A stretch of 64,000 nucleotides of DNA from CAZNOG01 sp964574635 (GTDB lineage: Bacteria; Bacteroidota; Bacteroidia; Flavobacteriales_D; Cryomorphaceae). Every line of letters starts with the position of its first letter. Position 1 is the stretch's first letter. The notes below the pieces were generated by a model that saw only the letters and a program-made list of their open reading frames with translations, did no database searches and was not told the DNA's origin. This document shows, one piece after another, positions 55,501 to 61,596 of the stretch. The translations under genes and the position numbers were made by a program. The stretch lies in contig CAZNOG010000001.1 of assembly GCA_964574635.1 (NCBI GenBank), positions 62,001 to 126,000 of the forward strand. Direction: 5' to 3'.

Positions 55501-55776
55501 GGCCGGCACGTTGAGCACGATGGGGACGAAAGCGGGATTGGCCGGTTGGGAAACGGTCACCGTAGCGGGTTCGGCGCCCGTCGCCACGCGCAGGTACGTG
55601 GGGTCGCCGCCGGTGCTGTGTCCGGAAGTGACTTGTGGTGGCGCCAACCAAAATTCGGTGCTGGTTTGCCCGTGTACTTCAGTGGTGTACGTCCATGCAA
55701 ACAGGAGCAAGAAACCTATTGCAAATAAACGCTTTGCGCCATAAGCGCAGGCTTGTCCAAGGGAATGGAATTTCAT
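43579..55776 (-). CDS. Giant T9SS-secreted repeat adhesin-like protein
   Basis: The protein has 4065 aa. Order: signal peptide (RLFAIGFLLLFAWTYTTEVHGQ); an IgGFc-binding-like N-terminal domain (about 30-455, with FYVPMQNIWPNG and GSEQVSFVRSTSEEF); about 38 tandem modules of roughly 88 aa (about 459-3800), each starting like VDAGxDxxxC, then a GGTWSGGxGTF core, then GSVTLTLT and a second Cys; two PKD domains (DFTFEDGCVGQPVQFND, FNFGDG-type turns); and a type B sorting domain from LPNTFSPNDDGLNDVYY to INLVR. Modules 10-21 are four copies of a three-module set. It should reach the cell surface through the T9SS with the coupled PorP/SprF protein. Confidence 0.92.
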   Translation of the reverse strand: MKFHSLGQACAYGAKRLFAIGFLLLFAWTYTTEVHGQTSTEFWLAPPQVTSGHSTGGDPTYLRVATGAEPATVTVSQPANPAFVPIVLNVPANSSVTEELTDFLDDLMTFPTHTVLNTGLKIYSTAEITCYFEINSPQNPDIWALKGLNGLGTEFYVPMQNIWPNGSYSPMPYTSFDIVATEDNTQILVYPTSDLDGGQPAFQSFVITLNEGQTYSASVTNNDPADNPSGTVILSNKPIAVSIKDDSVWAQPEGCRDLMGDQLVPVDIVGTDYIVNKGGLNVEENAFVVATQNNTVISVAGSPVATLFNGETYKITLTDDLTYISGNKPFYLIHVSGFGCEVGMALLPPLNCAGSEQVSFVRSTSEEFLINLLVPAGAEDAFVLNGDSSIIDPDSFSVVPGTDGAWMGTQISFSTGVIPVGLANLLVNYEEVFSLGLINGGAGSGCRFGYFSEFSAEIVVDAGADMTVCANQPTVLEGSVSGGATQGFWSTNGTGVFVDDTDLGTTYEPSLADLSGGSVTLTLTSVGNCFPVEDEVVITYTPAPIVDAGDDIAACANNTTVHLNGFVDVAGGGIWSGGDGTFIPGPGHLNAQYIPTAQEVADGSLTLTLTSTGNGNCLAVTDQVEITFGPPPTVSAGPDQTVCANDPGINLIGSVTVATGGIWTGGSGTFNPSNEVLATTYTPTPAEIANGSVTLTLTTTGNGGCIQVQDQMTIYFTPAPTADAGSDRPICRNNAEIQLDGFVSVADGGEWSGGMGTFSPDNQALDAIYTPTIGELFSGGITLTLTTTGNGDCLPETDQVTFNFTEPPVVNAGAGGEVCENNPQIHLDGSLSGASFGIWTGGNGTFTPNTTTLDAVYTPTQEEIDSGSLTLTLASLDNGNCNPVESEVTYTFTPAPVVNAGADFAVCENNAAIALQGSVSGAGGGTWSGGNGSFSPDNTTLNATYHPTASEIQSGSITLTLTSSANGNCNAVSDQITITFTDAPTADAGTPKTLCANNAEVQLSGAVTIATGGTWSGGLGTFSPDANDLNAVYSPTQTEINSGSLTLTLTTTGHGNCAPVTDDVTINFTPAPTVDAGTAISVCENNAQLNLSGSVSGATGGTWSGGNGTFIPNANTLNALYNPTPEEIESGSLILTLTSTGHGNCLPVEDFVNITFTEGPTVNAGTDATVCANAPLVNLNGHVHRATGGIWSGGNGTFSPGNTSLGATYIPSPAEIANGSVTLTLTTTGEGDCLSVADQMTITITPAPVVDAGVGMEVCSNNADIELAGSVTIASGGTWSGGSGSFTPNASDLNAVYTPSQSEINNGSVTLTLTSTGNGSCVPVTDEVTYTFGPSPTAEAGANIVLCANNAQAQLEGSVTIATGGTWSGGNGTFSPNANDLDAVYTPSADEIANGSVTLTLTTTGNGDCNPAEDQVTITFTPAPTANAGSDVTVCANAPDVNLNASVNIASGGVWSGGNGTFSPDATTLNAVYTPSADEIADGSVTLTLTTTGNGDCVAVTDQMTITITPAPVVDAGVGMEVCSNNAEIELAGSVTIASGGTWSGGSGSFTPNASDLNAVYTPSQSEINNGSVTLTLTSTGNGSCVPVTDEVTYTFGPSPTAEAGANIVLCANNAEAQLEGSVTVATGGTWSGGNGTFSPNANDLDAVYTPSADEIANGSVTLTLTTTGNGDCNPAEDQVTITFTPAPTANAGSDVTVCANAPEVNLNASVNIASGGVWSGGSGTFSPDANTLNAVYTPSADEIADGSVTLTLTTTGNGDCVAVTDQMTITITPAPVVDAGVGMEVCSNNADIELSGSVTIASGGTWSGGSGSFTPNASDLNAVYTPSQSEINNGSVTLTLTSTGNGSCVPVTDEVTYTFGPSPTAEAGANIVLCANNAQAQLEGSVTIATGGTWSGGNGTFSPNANDLDAVYTPSADEIANGSVTLTLSTTGNGDCNPVEDQVTITFTPAPTANAGSDVTVCANAPDVNLNASVNIASGGVWSGGNGTFSPDANTLNAVYIPSADEIADGSVTLTLTTTGNGDCVAVTDQMTITITPAPVVDAGVGMEVCSNNADIELAGSVTIASGGTWSGGSGSFTPNASDLNAVYSPSQSEINNGSVTLTLTSTGNGSCVPVTDEVTYTFGPSPTAEAGANIVLCANNAQAQLEGSVTVATGGTWSGGNGTFSPNANDLDAVYTPSADEIANGSVTLTLTTTGNGDCNPAEDQVTITFTPAPTANAGSDVTVCANAPEVNLNASVNIASGGVWSGGSGTFSPDANTLNAVYTPSADEIADGSVTLTLTTTGNGDCVAVTDQMTITITPAPVVDAGNDLVICSNNAEFQLDGSVLHAGGGQWSGGLGTFSPSKNDLNATYTPTLPEIVSGTITFVLTSTDNGGCVPVQDEMTVTFSPAPTVDAGEDFSICAGSPAAQLSGEFTVATNAQWTGGSGTFTPNALAMDAVYHPTPQELAEGSVTLTLVTIGNGNCLQVTDDITISFDPEPTVDAGSNLVSCANSPNVVLGGTFSHAAGVQWSGGTGFFNPSNQDPNATYTPSAAEITNGSVTLTLTTFNSGECPGVSDQTTITINPAPIVDAGPDQDICSNNSLVTLNGSITFAGGGQWSGGNGEFTPGNTVLNAQYQPTAQEISNGFVTLTLTSTDNGYCEPVSDQVTIHFTPSPVADAGSDMTLCANNPEVSLSGSFTVADGAVWSGGTGTFVPDNTTPHAVYTPSQSELNNGSVTLTLTTFGNGNCLPASDQVVITFTPAPEVSAGEDYYACVDNLAIPLNGTVEGGATTGQWTTSGTGVFIPNAGSLNASYLASSLDSLMGQVTLTLTSTNNGNCLPVSDSMNIYISPAGTANAGPDQDICMNNPHVELNGIIGGAATEGVWTTSGTGMFLPNPQVPGATYLPSNADLSAGTVTLTFAANSCNQASDEMTVTFTPAPEVDAGPDIITCSSETEVQVNGSVWGANTTGLWTTSGSGTFSPSPTALNPVYIFSAEDVESMGVSLILTSTNVGNCHAVSDTLQLHIFHQGTVDVGEDAVMCDNNPELQLNPEISGGDEVLWTSTGTGSFVPNNTTLNATYVPSPGDLVNGSVNLAMTLTNSCNAASDFLNLSFIPGPIANAGEDIEICGEVAPFHLDGEVNNAGGGQWTTLGSGTFQNANNLNTFYVASQDDIDSGGVQLVLTTTDNGNCFSSSDTLHISISTGVVVGAGPDRQACSESGQIQLTGSVSEGSSTGVWTTDGNGYFTPNANALNAVYNFTPDDIANGSVVLTLTSTNNGICEEQSDSFVLTFGDQAFVFAGEDIETCETTDLILLNGVVSGDASTGVWTTSGTGTFFPSSTSLSAYYEPSDDDIDGGSVVLTLTSTNSTLCSEGSSELEITFQYVPTADAGNNAVLCGDIAPVQLLGSVNHATGGVWTTSGTGEFLPNDSVLTAMYVPSVEDSIAGGATLTLTTYGDGLCAHTSDQIVLSFADAVTVSAGADIEVCETTEVVPLNGTVQGSPGMEWTTSGTGTFNPSANQAAVNYLPSADDVANGEVTLYLSAESNGNCPADTDSLKVLFDALPIIEIDAVWEACTTSPEVSLSAQVFNSNDVLWSGTSGGTFEPNNTGLSTTYVPSQADLDAGSATITLSATSSGACGTVTETIELHFIDPAVVNAGNDMVICATQTSVPLNGSVSGSTTTGVWSTNSFGGFTDNQNLNGEYLPGANDLLVGFADLILTSTDNGPCEAVSDTVHLTINPKPVVDAGEDRYICRSTGVIELSGTVQNETEFTWNTFGDGVFLPSENEIAPDYVIGVNDANTGIVELELVALGLEGCAPVRDTMTVHISHPLSADFTFEDGCVGQPVQFNDDTELFEGEISGWTWDFGGGAVTNVQNPRYTYDTPGSHVVTLIAHSSLGCADTITDVINISASPTAAFDISTNPAPTEFDVLFTDQSTGAFEWLWNFGDGLGTSDLTNPTYAYSEGGDYIVTLVVTGTGGCTDSTRATITIEGDVVLPPRLPNTFSPNDDGLNDVYYVRGGPFTQLDFRVYDGWGREIFKSTNQEIGWDGTENGKQVPTGVYVYTVKATNTEGNTYDYSGQINLVR
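48865..52032 (-). repeat. Four near-identical 792-bp units in the giant gene
   Basis: Landmark sequences recur at 49621, 50413, 51205 and 51997, each exactly 792 bases apart, and the module boundaries at 48864, 49656, 50448, 51240 and 52032 keep the same spacing. Each unit codes for three modules starting VVDAGVGMEVC, TAEAGANIVLC and TANAGSDVTVC. Copies differ mainly by single substitutions, many synonymous, whereas the flanking modules diverge freely. Confidence 0.93.
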
Positions 55777-55876
55777 CTGAGGGGAGTATTGCTTTCAAAA
55801 TGTCGCGTACCCGTTGGCACGCGGCTATTCTCACGACAATACGGGAAGACCGTGGTTTGGTTGCAATTTTGCCTAT

Positions 55877-56293
55877 ATGCTTACAGTAAAAGACCTCGTT
55901 TTAAGTAGGAAGTTTCAACTCGCCGGAATTTTTGCCTTGAATATCTTGTATTTTATGACGGTACGAACCGAAATGTCCTCGTTGTATTATATGTTCTTCG
56001 CCACGATTGCGGCCTTGTATTACCACCCCTTCACGATCATTCGTATTATCACATCGAATGCGCAAAACAAAGTCCTGGAAATCGGGGTGGCGGTGTGCAT
56101 GTCCATTTGTATACTCCTCCCATACATCGCATATGTCGTTGGTTTGACGTCGGGTATAAAAATCGCAGTACTTCTACTTTCGGCAATCCTGTGGGCCATC
56201 CTTCTGTTCGGGAAAGGCATGACAGGATCCAAGGCGTATTTGATTACCGGCTGCCAAGCCTTGTTGGCCTTGGCCTACTTCATGAATTTTTAA
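55877..56293 (+). CDS. Small membrane protein, hypothetical
   Basis: The protein has 138 aa from the ATG at 55877, with four predicted membrane segments (FQLAGIFALNILYFMTV, SLYYMFFATIAALYYHPF, VAVCMSICILLPYIAYVV, IAVLLLSAILWAILLFG) and little else. It is divergent from the giant gene and has no obvious relatives that I can name. Confidence 0.55.
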   Translation: MLTVKDLVLSRKFQLAGIFALNILYFMTVRTEMSSLYYMFFATIAALYYHPFTIIRIITSNAQNKVLEIGVAVCMSICILLPYIAYVVGLTSGIKIAVLLLSAILWAILLFGKGMTGSKAYLITGCQALLALAYFMNF

Positions 56294-56339
56294 TGAAGCG
56301 AATTTTGGCCCTTCAGGTTTTGATGTTGACGGAATAAAG

Positions 56340-56371
56340 AAAATCAATGTGTGATGCCGTGCATTGATTTT
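56340..56371. terminator. Bidirectional terminator
   Basis: AAAATCAATG (56340-56349) and CATTGATTTT (56362-56371) form a perfect 10-bp stem with a 12-base loop, with A and T runs at the ends. It lies between two convergent genes (membrane protein and META lipoprotein), the expected site of a shared intrinsic terminator. Confidence 0.65.
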
Positions 56372-56439
56372 GACTTTGTTCCTAAGATCAATGCCGTGGG
56401 GTTTCGACTTGGGGAGTGGATCACCGTTTTATCGCCCGG

Positions 56440-56871
56440 TCAGGGCTCGGCATTCCGATAAAAATGGCCCAATTCTCTGCCCTCTTCATCGCGGAGGGTA
56501 AGCGTATCGCCGGAAACGGAGTAGTTCGCCGCGTTCTCGAATATTTGCAAAAACCGGTGTTCCGGCACCGCAGCATCTAAGCAGGCCATACGCGTGGAAG
56601 CCATTTTCGAAAAGGTGATGGTGGAGTTTTCCCCCAAGGTGGAACTGCCCATGAAATGATTGCATCCGGTGTATCCGGCCACCGCGCTGTCACCCGCTTG
56701 AATTCGAAAATGGATGAGTTCACCGGTGGGGCTGGAATACTCATCCGCCAAGTCGGGTGGAAGCGAGAAAAGCCATTTCGTATCGACGATGGAGGGAGTG
56801 GTGTCGGAGTGGTTCGGGCATCCCACGGAAATGCCGATGAGCAGGAGCAGTGCGGCGAACAGAGGTTTCAT
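56440..56871 (-). CDS. META-domain lipoprotein
   Basis: The protein has 143 aa with a lipobox (IGISVGC, Cys at about residue 18). The body is a META domain (HslJ-like): DTKWLFSLPP, then YTGCNHFMGSS and ITFSKMASTRMACLD. Family members are envelope proteins linked to stress or antibiotic tolerance in other bacteria; here the role is open. The ATG at 56871 gives the lipoprotein signal, while the longer frame does not. Confidence 0.8.
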   Translation of the reverse strand: MKPLFAALLLLIGISVGCPNHSDTTPSIVDTKWLFSLPPDLADEYSSPTGELIHFRIQAGDSAVAGYTGCNHFMGSSTLGENSTITFSKMASTRMACLDAAVPEHRFLQIFENAANYSVSGDTLTLRDEEGRELGHFYRNAEP

Positions 56872-56876
56872 GTTTT

Positions 56877-56890
56877 GGGTTTTTGTGGGT
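56877..56890 (+). repeat. Copy of the TTTTTGTGGG interspersed motif
   Basis: GGGTTTTTGTGGGT upstream of the META lipoprotein gene. The matching stretch extends to 22 bases in common with the copy near 59101 (opposite orientation). Confidence 0.65.
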
Positions 56891-56998
56891 GTGTCTCGTC
56901 CCCGCAAATTTAGGCAGAGTTGCCGTTTTCCTGAGCTCGAAGAAAACGTCCGATTTTCCCGGCGAAAAACGAGTCCAAGCCTTTGAAATCGGCCATTC

Positions 56999-59089
56999 TT
57001 AGTAAAAGATCAACTCAAGGCCCGCGTAAAAATTTCGTATTGGTGCAGGATTAAAATACCTATTCCCGAAGGCGTTGATGTCATTCCCCAAGCTGTATTT
57101 CTCGTTCAGTACATTGTCCACGCCGGCAAATAAGCGCAGCCGGAATTTCGACGAAACCGCGGTCTCCCACGTTCCTTTGACTTGCAACAGATGAAACTCT
57201 TCCGACCAAACGGTATTGCCGTCATCGAGGGGCATGCGCGAGGTGAAGTTGTGAGCTGCATTCAGCCCGAAACCTTTCGGAAAGGAAACGTTCACGTTCC
57301 CGATCCACACCCAATCGGGCACCGCGGTGACTTTGTTGCCTGAAAAGTCTTCGTCGTTCACCCGGTATGTCCCGAATCGAAAGTGGTTGTATGTCAGCGC
57401 CGCGTGAAGAACCAAGTTTTCGATGAAGCCGCCGCGGTTCGTTGAAAGCGGGTACCACCAAAGGGATGCTTCCAAGCCTTTTTGGTCGATCTCACCCGCG
57501 TTGGTGTAGTATTCGGCGCCGCTCTCCCTCAATTGTCGTACAATTCCGTTGTCCATGCGGTAGATGAAAAAAGCCGCGTCGGCGAGGAATTTTCCGTTTG
57601 GCGTTTCCATGCGCAAGCCCACTTCGTAATTCACCCCGGTCTCGGCTTTCAAATCGGTATTGATGGTGTTGTCGGAAGATCGAATCTCCGCAATGGTGGG
57701 CGGGGAGAATCCCACCGAGACCGCACCGCGCAGGGCCAATCCTTCGGACAGAATATGCGATGCGGCTACCCTCGGCATCCAAACGTCATCGAAGGTGATC
57801 CGACCTTCGGGGTTGGGCACTTGTGGATACCGCGTTTCATAGTCGATCGCGCCCCGGTTCAAACCCAGAGAAGCCTCGACGGTCCAGGTGTTGAACAGCT
57901 CGGCCATGGCGCGGTAGAAGAACGTGCTCTGCACGTTGTTCAGTTGGTCTTTGGCTTGCGGCTCTCCCACCGTTCCGCCGTGGTTGTCGAAGTTGTCGAT
58001 TCGGTTCCAACCCATTTGCCCCTCGAACCCCAATTGCATTTGCCAAGTGAAGTTTTCGCCGCCCTCGCCGTGGTACTTTAGGTAGGTGCGGGTACCGATA
58101 TTTTTTTCCTTTCGGAATTCGCAATTGGTGATGAAGGGGTTTTCAAAACGCGTGTGGGAGCCGAACACGCTCACGGAATGGGTAAAATTCCCGCCGATAG
58201 CGGTTTCGTGGGCGAGTCCTCCGAAGAAGGTTTTGTTTTTCACCCCGGCCTTTTGCTCCCGGGCGGAAGGGAAATTGCCTTGAGCCGGGCGGGCCATCCC
58301 GGGATTTTCCCGCATCTGAGACTCCGTCAAGCCGCCGGGGGTGAGGTAGTTCAGGTCTGCGTACAACGCGAAAAGTCTGAATTCGCCCCGGGGGGAATAC
58401 TTCCATTCGTGCGTCGTTTGAAGGGTCGCCTTGTCCATTTTGGAATGGTCTCGGTAGCCGTCCGATCGCATGTAGGAATGATCTACCGAAAAGGAGTATT
58501 TCTCATTCACCTTTTGCCGATGCGCCAGGCGCTCCTGAAACAATCCGAAAGACCCGCCGCCCAATGTCAGGGAACTCCTGTTTCGACGCACTTCGAAGCC
58601 GTGGGGTTGGATGCTGATGACGCCACCCGAATTGGCGCCGTAGACCGAACCGTCAGGCCCTTTCAGCACGTGAATGGCCGCGATCGCACGGGGGTCGATA
58701 AGGTTGAGGTAGGTGTTTCCCCCCGCGTCGGTAAGCGGAAATTCATCGATGTAAATTTTGACGTTTCTCACCCCGAAGGGAGATCGGATCAGGCTTCCGC
58801 GCATGGCCAGGCGGTAGCTGCCCGGCGACCGTTCTTCCATGCGGATGCCGGGCACGGAATTCAGAACCGGCAAGAGCGTGGTGGTTTGTTGGTTTTGGAT
58901 TTGATCGGCGGGGATGGTCTGCGCCGAAGCCGGAAAACCGAGTATGGGAAGCCTGCTGAAGGGTGCGGTTATTTCAACCGCTTGGAGGTCGATAGGGGGA
59001 TGCGGAGGCAAGGTGTCGGTGTTTTGCCCGCGGGCGGTAGAAACCCCCAATACGACAAGGGCGGCAAAACAAAGGATTTTTCCGGTCAT
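56999..59089 (-). CDS. TonB-dependent receptor
   Basis: The protein has 696 aa from the ATG at 59089. It has a signal peptide (MTGKILCFAALVVLGVSTARGQ), a plug domain (ITAPFSRLPILGFPASAQTIPADQIQ; VLNSVPGIRMEERSPGSYRLAMRGS; HVLKGPDGSVYGANSGGVI) and a beta-barrel ending in an aromatic strand (NFYAGLELIFY). No carboxypeptidase-like N-terminal extension is present, so it is not SusC-type. The substrate (siderophore, metal complex, vitamin or other) is not predictable. Confidence 0.9.
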   Translation of the reverse strand: MTGKILCFAALVVLGVSTARGQNTDTLPPHPPIDLQAVEITAPFSRLPILGFPASAQTIPADQIQNQQTTTLLPVLNSVPGIRMEERSPGSYRLAMRGSLIRSPFGVRNVKIYIDEFPLTDAGGNTYLNLIDPRAIAAIHVLKGPDGSVYGANSGGVISIQPHGFEVRRNRSSLTLGGGSFGLFQERLAHRQKVNEKYSFSVDHSYMRSDGYRDHSKMDKATLQTTHEWKYSPRGEFRLFALYADLNYLTPGGLTESQMRENPGMARPAQGNFPSAREQKAGVKNKTFFGGLAHETAIGGNFTHSVSVFGSHTRFENPFITNCEFRKEKNIGTRTYLKYHGEGGENFTWQMQLGFEGQMGWNRIDNFDNHGGTVGEPQAKDQLNNVQSTFFYRAMAELFNTWTVEASLGLNRGAIDYETRYPQVPNPEGRITFDDVWMPRVAASHILSEGLALRGAVSVGFSPPTIAEIRSSDNTINTDLKAETGVNYEVGLRMETPNGKFLADAAFFIYRMDNGIVRQLRESGAEYYTNAGEIDQKGLEASLWWYPLSTNRGGFIENLVLHAALTYNHFRFGTYRVNDEDFSGNKVTAVPDWVWIGNVNVSFPKGFGLNAAHNFTSRMPLDDGNTVWSEEFHLLQVKGTWETAVSSKFRLRLFAGVDNVLNEKYSLGNDINAFGNRYFNPAPIRNFYAGLELIFY

Positions 59090-59100
59090 GGAATTGCCGA

Positions 59101-59120
59101 GGCTACACCCACAAAAACCC
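59101..59120 (-). repeat. Copy of the TTTTTGTGGG interspersed motif
   Basis: The minus strand reads GGGTTTTTGTGGGTGTAGCC, just upstream of the TonB-dependent receptor ATG. Confidence 0.65.
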
Positions 59121-59141
59121 AAAACACCCTGCGCGTACCCC

Positions 59142-60392
59142 TCATTCTCTGTCGATTTTGTAGAGTTTTCCACCTTGGGTCACGGCGTAGAGCGCACCGT
59201 CGGGCCCTTGGGTGATGTCCCGAAACCGCTCTCTTTCGCCTTCCAGAAGGCGTTCTTCGCCCACGACTCTTTCGTTTTCGATCACCAGCCGGGCGATGTG
59301 GTTGCCGCTGAGGGCCGCGAGAAACAAATTGTTTTCCCACTCGGGAATTTTCGTGCCCGTGTAGAAGGTCATGCCGCTGGCCGATATCACCGGATCCCAG
59401 TAATACACGGGCTGCTCCATGCCTTCTTTGCGCTGAATGGGCGGGTCGCCGATGGGGGCTCCGCTGTACTCGATGCCGTAGGTGATGACGGGCCAGCCGT
59501 AGTTTGCGCCCGCTTTTATCAGGTTCAGTTCATCGCCGCCTCTGGGGCCGAACTCGTTGATCCATAGTGCGCCCGTTTCGGGGTGCAAGTCGATGCCCTG
59601 TGGGTTTCTGTGGCCGTAGCTGTAGATTTCCGGAAGGGCGTCGGTGCGGTCTTCAAAGGGGTTTCCGGCGACTGGATCGCCGTCGGTGGTGATGCGGATG
59701 ATCGTGCCGAGTGAGGAATTCAAATCTTGCGCCCGCTCGCGGATGCCCTTGTCGGACCGCTCGCCGATGCTTACGAACAGGTTGCCGTCCTGGTCGAAGA
59801 TCACGCGTCCTCCGTAGTGCTTGTTGCCATCGTAAGTGGGAACGGAGCGGTAAATCACCGTTGCGTTTTCTATGGATTTTTCGTCGTCCGCCAATCGGCC
59901 TTTGGCTACGGCGGTGTGGTTTCCGTCCTGCACTTTCTCGGAAAAAACCCAGCACACCATCCTGCTCTGAGCAAAGTCGGGCGCCAAAGTGAGACCCAAC
60001 AATCCGCCCTGCCCCCGGTCGTCCACCTCGGGAATTCCGGTAATCGCATCACTCAACTCCCCGGTTTCGGAGTCCGCGATGCGCATTTGTCCTTCGGTTT
60101 CCGTGATGAGCAACCGCCCGTCGGGAAGGGCGACGATACCCCAGGGGGCCTTCAGCGATTTGGTGAGCAAGGTGGTTTTTACGGGAGTGGTAGTGGTCGT
60201 TCCGGCTATTCGCGTTTGTCCCTCGAAGGCCGGCTTGTAATCGGTGTTGGGCTTTTTGGTTTCCACCGGCGGCGCGGTTTGTTCCGCATCGGTGCGGGTG
60301 GTGTCCGTCCGAACTTGGTTGGACGAGGAATTGGCGCTGTTGCACGCGGCCAAAAGGGCTGAAATGACTGCTGCGTAGAAGAGAGGTTTCAT
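59142..60392 (-). CDS. PQQ-dependent sugar dehydrogenase-like lipoprotein
   Basis: The protein has 416 aa with a lipobox (VISALLAACN, Cys near residue 17) and a Thr-rich linker before a six-bladed beta-propeller of the glucose/sorbosone dehydrogenase family. Visible motifs: LKAPWGIVALPDGRLLITE, GGLLGLTLAPDFA, KHYGGRVIFDQDGNLFVSIGER, GHRNPQGIDLHPETG, GPRGGDELNLIKAGANYGWPV. These enzymes oxidise aldoses with PQQ in the periplasm. Many soluble homologues lack proven PQQ binding, so the cofactor is inferred from family. Confidence 0.88.
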   Translation of the reverse strand: MKPLFYAAVISALLAACNSANSSSNQVRTDTTRTDAEQTAPPVETKKPNTDYKPAFEGQTRIAGTTTTTPVKTTLLTKSLKAPWGIVALPDGRLLITETEGQMRIADSETGELSDAITGIPEVDDRGQGGLLGLTLAPDFAQSRMVCWVFSEKVQDGNHTAVAKGRLADDEKSIENATVIYRSVPTYDGNKHYGGRVIFDQDGNLFVSIGERSDKGIRERAQDLNSSLGTIIRITTDGDPVAGNPFEDRTDALPEIYSYGHRNPQGIDLHPETGALWINEFGPRGGDELNLIKAGANYGWPVITYGIEYSGAPIGDPPIQRKEGMEQPVYYWDPVISASGMTFYTGTKIPEWENNLFLAALSGNHIARLVIENERVVGEERLLEGERERFRDITQGPDGALYAVTQGGKLYKIDRE

Positions 60393-60407
60393 GGTTGATC
60401 GGTTGGC

Positions 60408-60799
60408 GATGGTTGTATCAATGCTCTTTTGTGGTCAATCAGGCAAATATGGAGTGACGACGTTCTTTATCTAATGCCGGTTGACGCGGTTTTGTTCAAC
60501 GCGAAGCGCGTAAGGGGATCCGCCCGAGGTTCGGCGGATATTCTTAGTTTTGAACGGAGTCGTTTTTGTGCGGTGAGATGGGTTGTTCGACTTCCAAATT
60601 TGGGGATGATTGTGTCAATGCTCTTGTGTGGTCAATCGGGGAAATGGGGAGTGAAGACGTTCTTTACCTAATGCCGGTTGACGCGGTTTTGTTCAACGCG
60701 AAGCGCGTAAGGGGATCTGCCCGAGGTTCGGCGGATATTCTTAGTTTTGAACGGAGTCGTTTTTGTGCGGTGAGATGGGTTGTTCGACTTCCAAATTTG
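60408..60799. repeat. Tandem duplication of a 197-bp noncoding unit
   Basis: Copy 1 (60408-60604) and copy 2 (60605-60799) align over their full length with about ten differences. Each carries a hairpin (ATCCGCC/GGCGGAT around GATCCGCCCGAGG in copy 1; one base changed in copy 2). The whole 460-bp region between the dehydrogenase and methyltransferase genes contains no supported gene. Confidence 0.75.
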
Positions 60800-60852
60800 A
60801 ATAAAACCAAATTTGCGGGAGTATAAGAGAGTCCGCGAATTAAACCCGAGAA

Positions 60853-61473
60853 ATGGATACAACGGACAGGAAGAAACACTGGGAAACGGTTTACGAAACC
60901 AAAAGTCCCGACCAGGTAAGTTGGACTCAGGAAATCCCCCGAACGTCCCTGGACCTCATCTCTTCATTCGGCATGGGAAAGGATGCCCGGATCATCGATA
61001 TAGGTGGGGGCGACGGCAAACTTGTAGACTGTTTGCTCGACCGCGGATTTGAGCACGTTACCGTGTTGGATATTTCCGAAAAGGCCATTCAAAGGGCCAA
61101 AGCGCGTTTGGGTCCGAAGGCCGATAAAGTGCATTGGGTGGTGGGGGACGTCACCGAATTTGAGCCGGATGCGTCTTTTGACGTTTGGCACGACAGGGCG
61201 ACTTTTCATTTCCTGACGATGGCCGAGGAAATTTCAAAATACGTAGAGACGGCGCGGGAAGCCGTGCGGGGTTTTATGGCCATCGGAACGTTTTCCGATC
61301 GGGGTCCGACCAAGTGCAGCGGACTCGAAATAAAACAATACAACGAGGATACGCTGTCGAGGGAATTTCAAAACGGGTTCGAAAAAATCCGTTGCTTCAC
61401 GGAGGATCATACCACCCCTTTCAAAACCACACAGAACTTTCTCTTTTGCGGTTTTAGACGACAGGGTACATAA
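60853..61473 (+). CDS. Class I SAM-dependent methyltransferase
   Basis: This 206-aa methyltransferase has the SAM-binding motif I RIIDIGGGDGKLVDCLL, motif II VTVLDIS, and later VVGDVTEF and DVWHDRATFHFL. The pattern HWETVYETKSPDQVSWTQ at the start occurs in a small group of bacterial methyltransferases, some acting on thiols or metalloids; the substrate is not known. It converges with a broken SDR gene. Confidence 0.82.
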   Translation: MDTTDRKKHWETVYETKSPDQVSWTQEIPRTSLDLISSFGMGKDARIIDIGGGDGKLVDCLLDRGFEHVTVLDISEKAIQRAKARLGPKADKVHWVVGDVTEFEPDASFDVWHDRATFHFLTMAEEISKYVETAREAVRGFMAIGTFSDRGPTKCSGLEIKQYNEDTLSREFQNGFEKIRCFTEDHTTPFKTTQNFLFCGFRRQGT

Positions 61474-61539
61474 CCTCGTTTGAGGAAGGCAATTTCGGCG
61501 CGTGAACTCTGCGCGGTGCGTTATACGATACAAAAGTGG

Positions 61540-61577
61540 GGATGGCAAGTACCGGGCCGCGCCTACACTTGCCATCC
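61540..61577. terminator. Perfect 11-bp inverted repeat between convergent genes
   Basis: GGATGGCAAGT (61540-61550) pairs with ACTTGCCATCC (61567-61577) around a 16-base GC-rich loop. No T-run follows. The position between convergent genes suggests a transcription barrier or a small structured RNA. Confidence 0.4.
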
Positions 61578-61596
61578 GAATTCACTTGGTGCCCGA

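Noticed and set aside
60429..60826. Short frames in the tandem noncoding repeat
   Set aside because: They are duplicated along with the repeat, have no start context and no recognisable domain.
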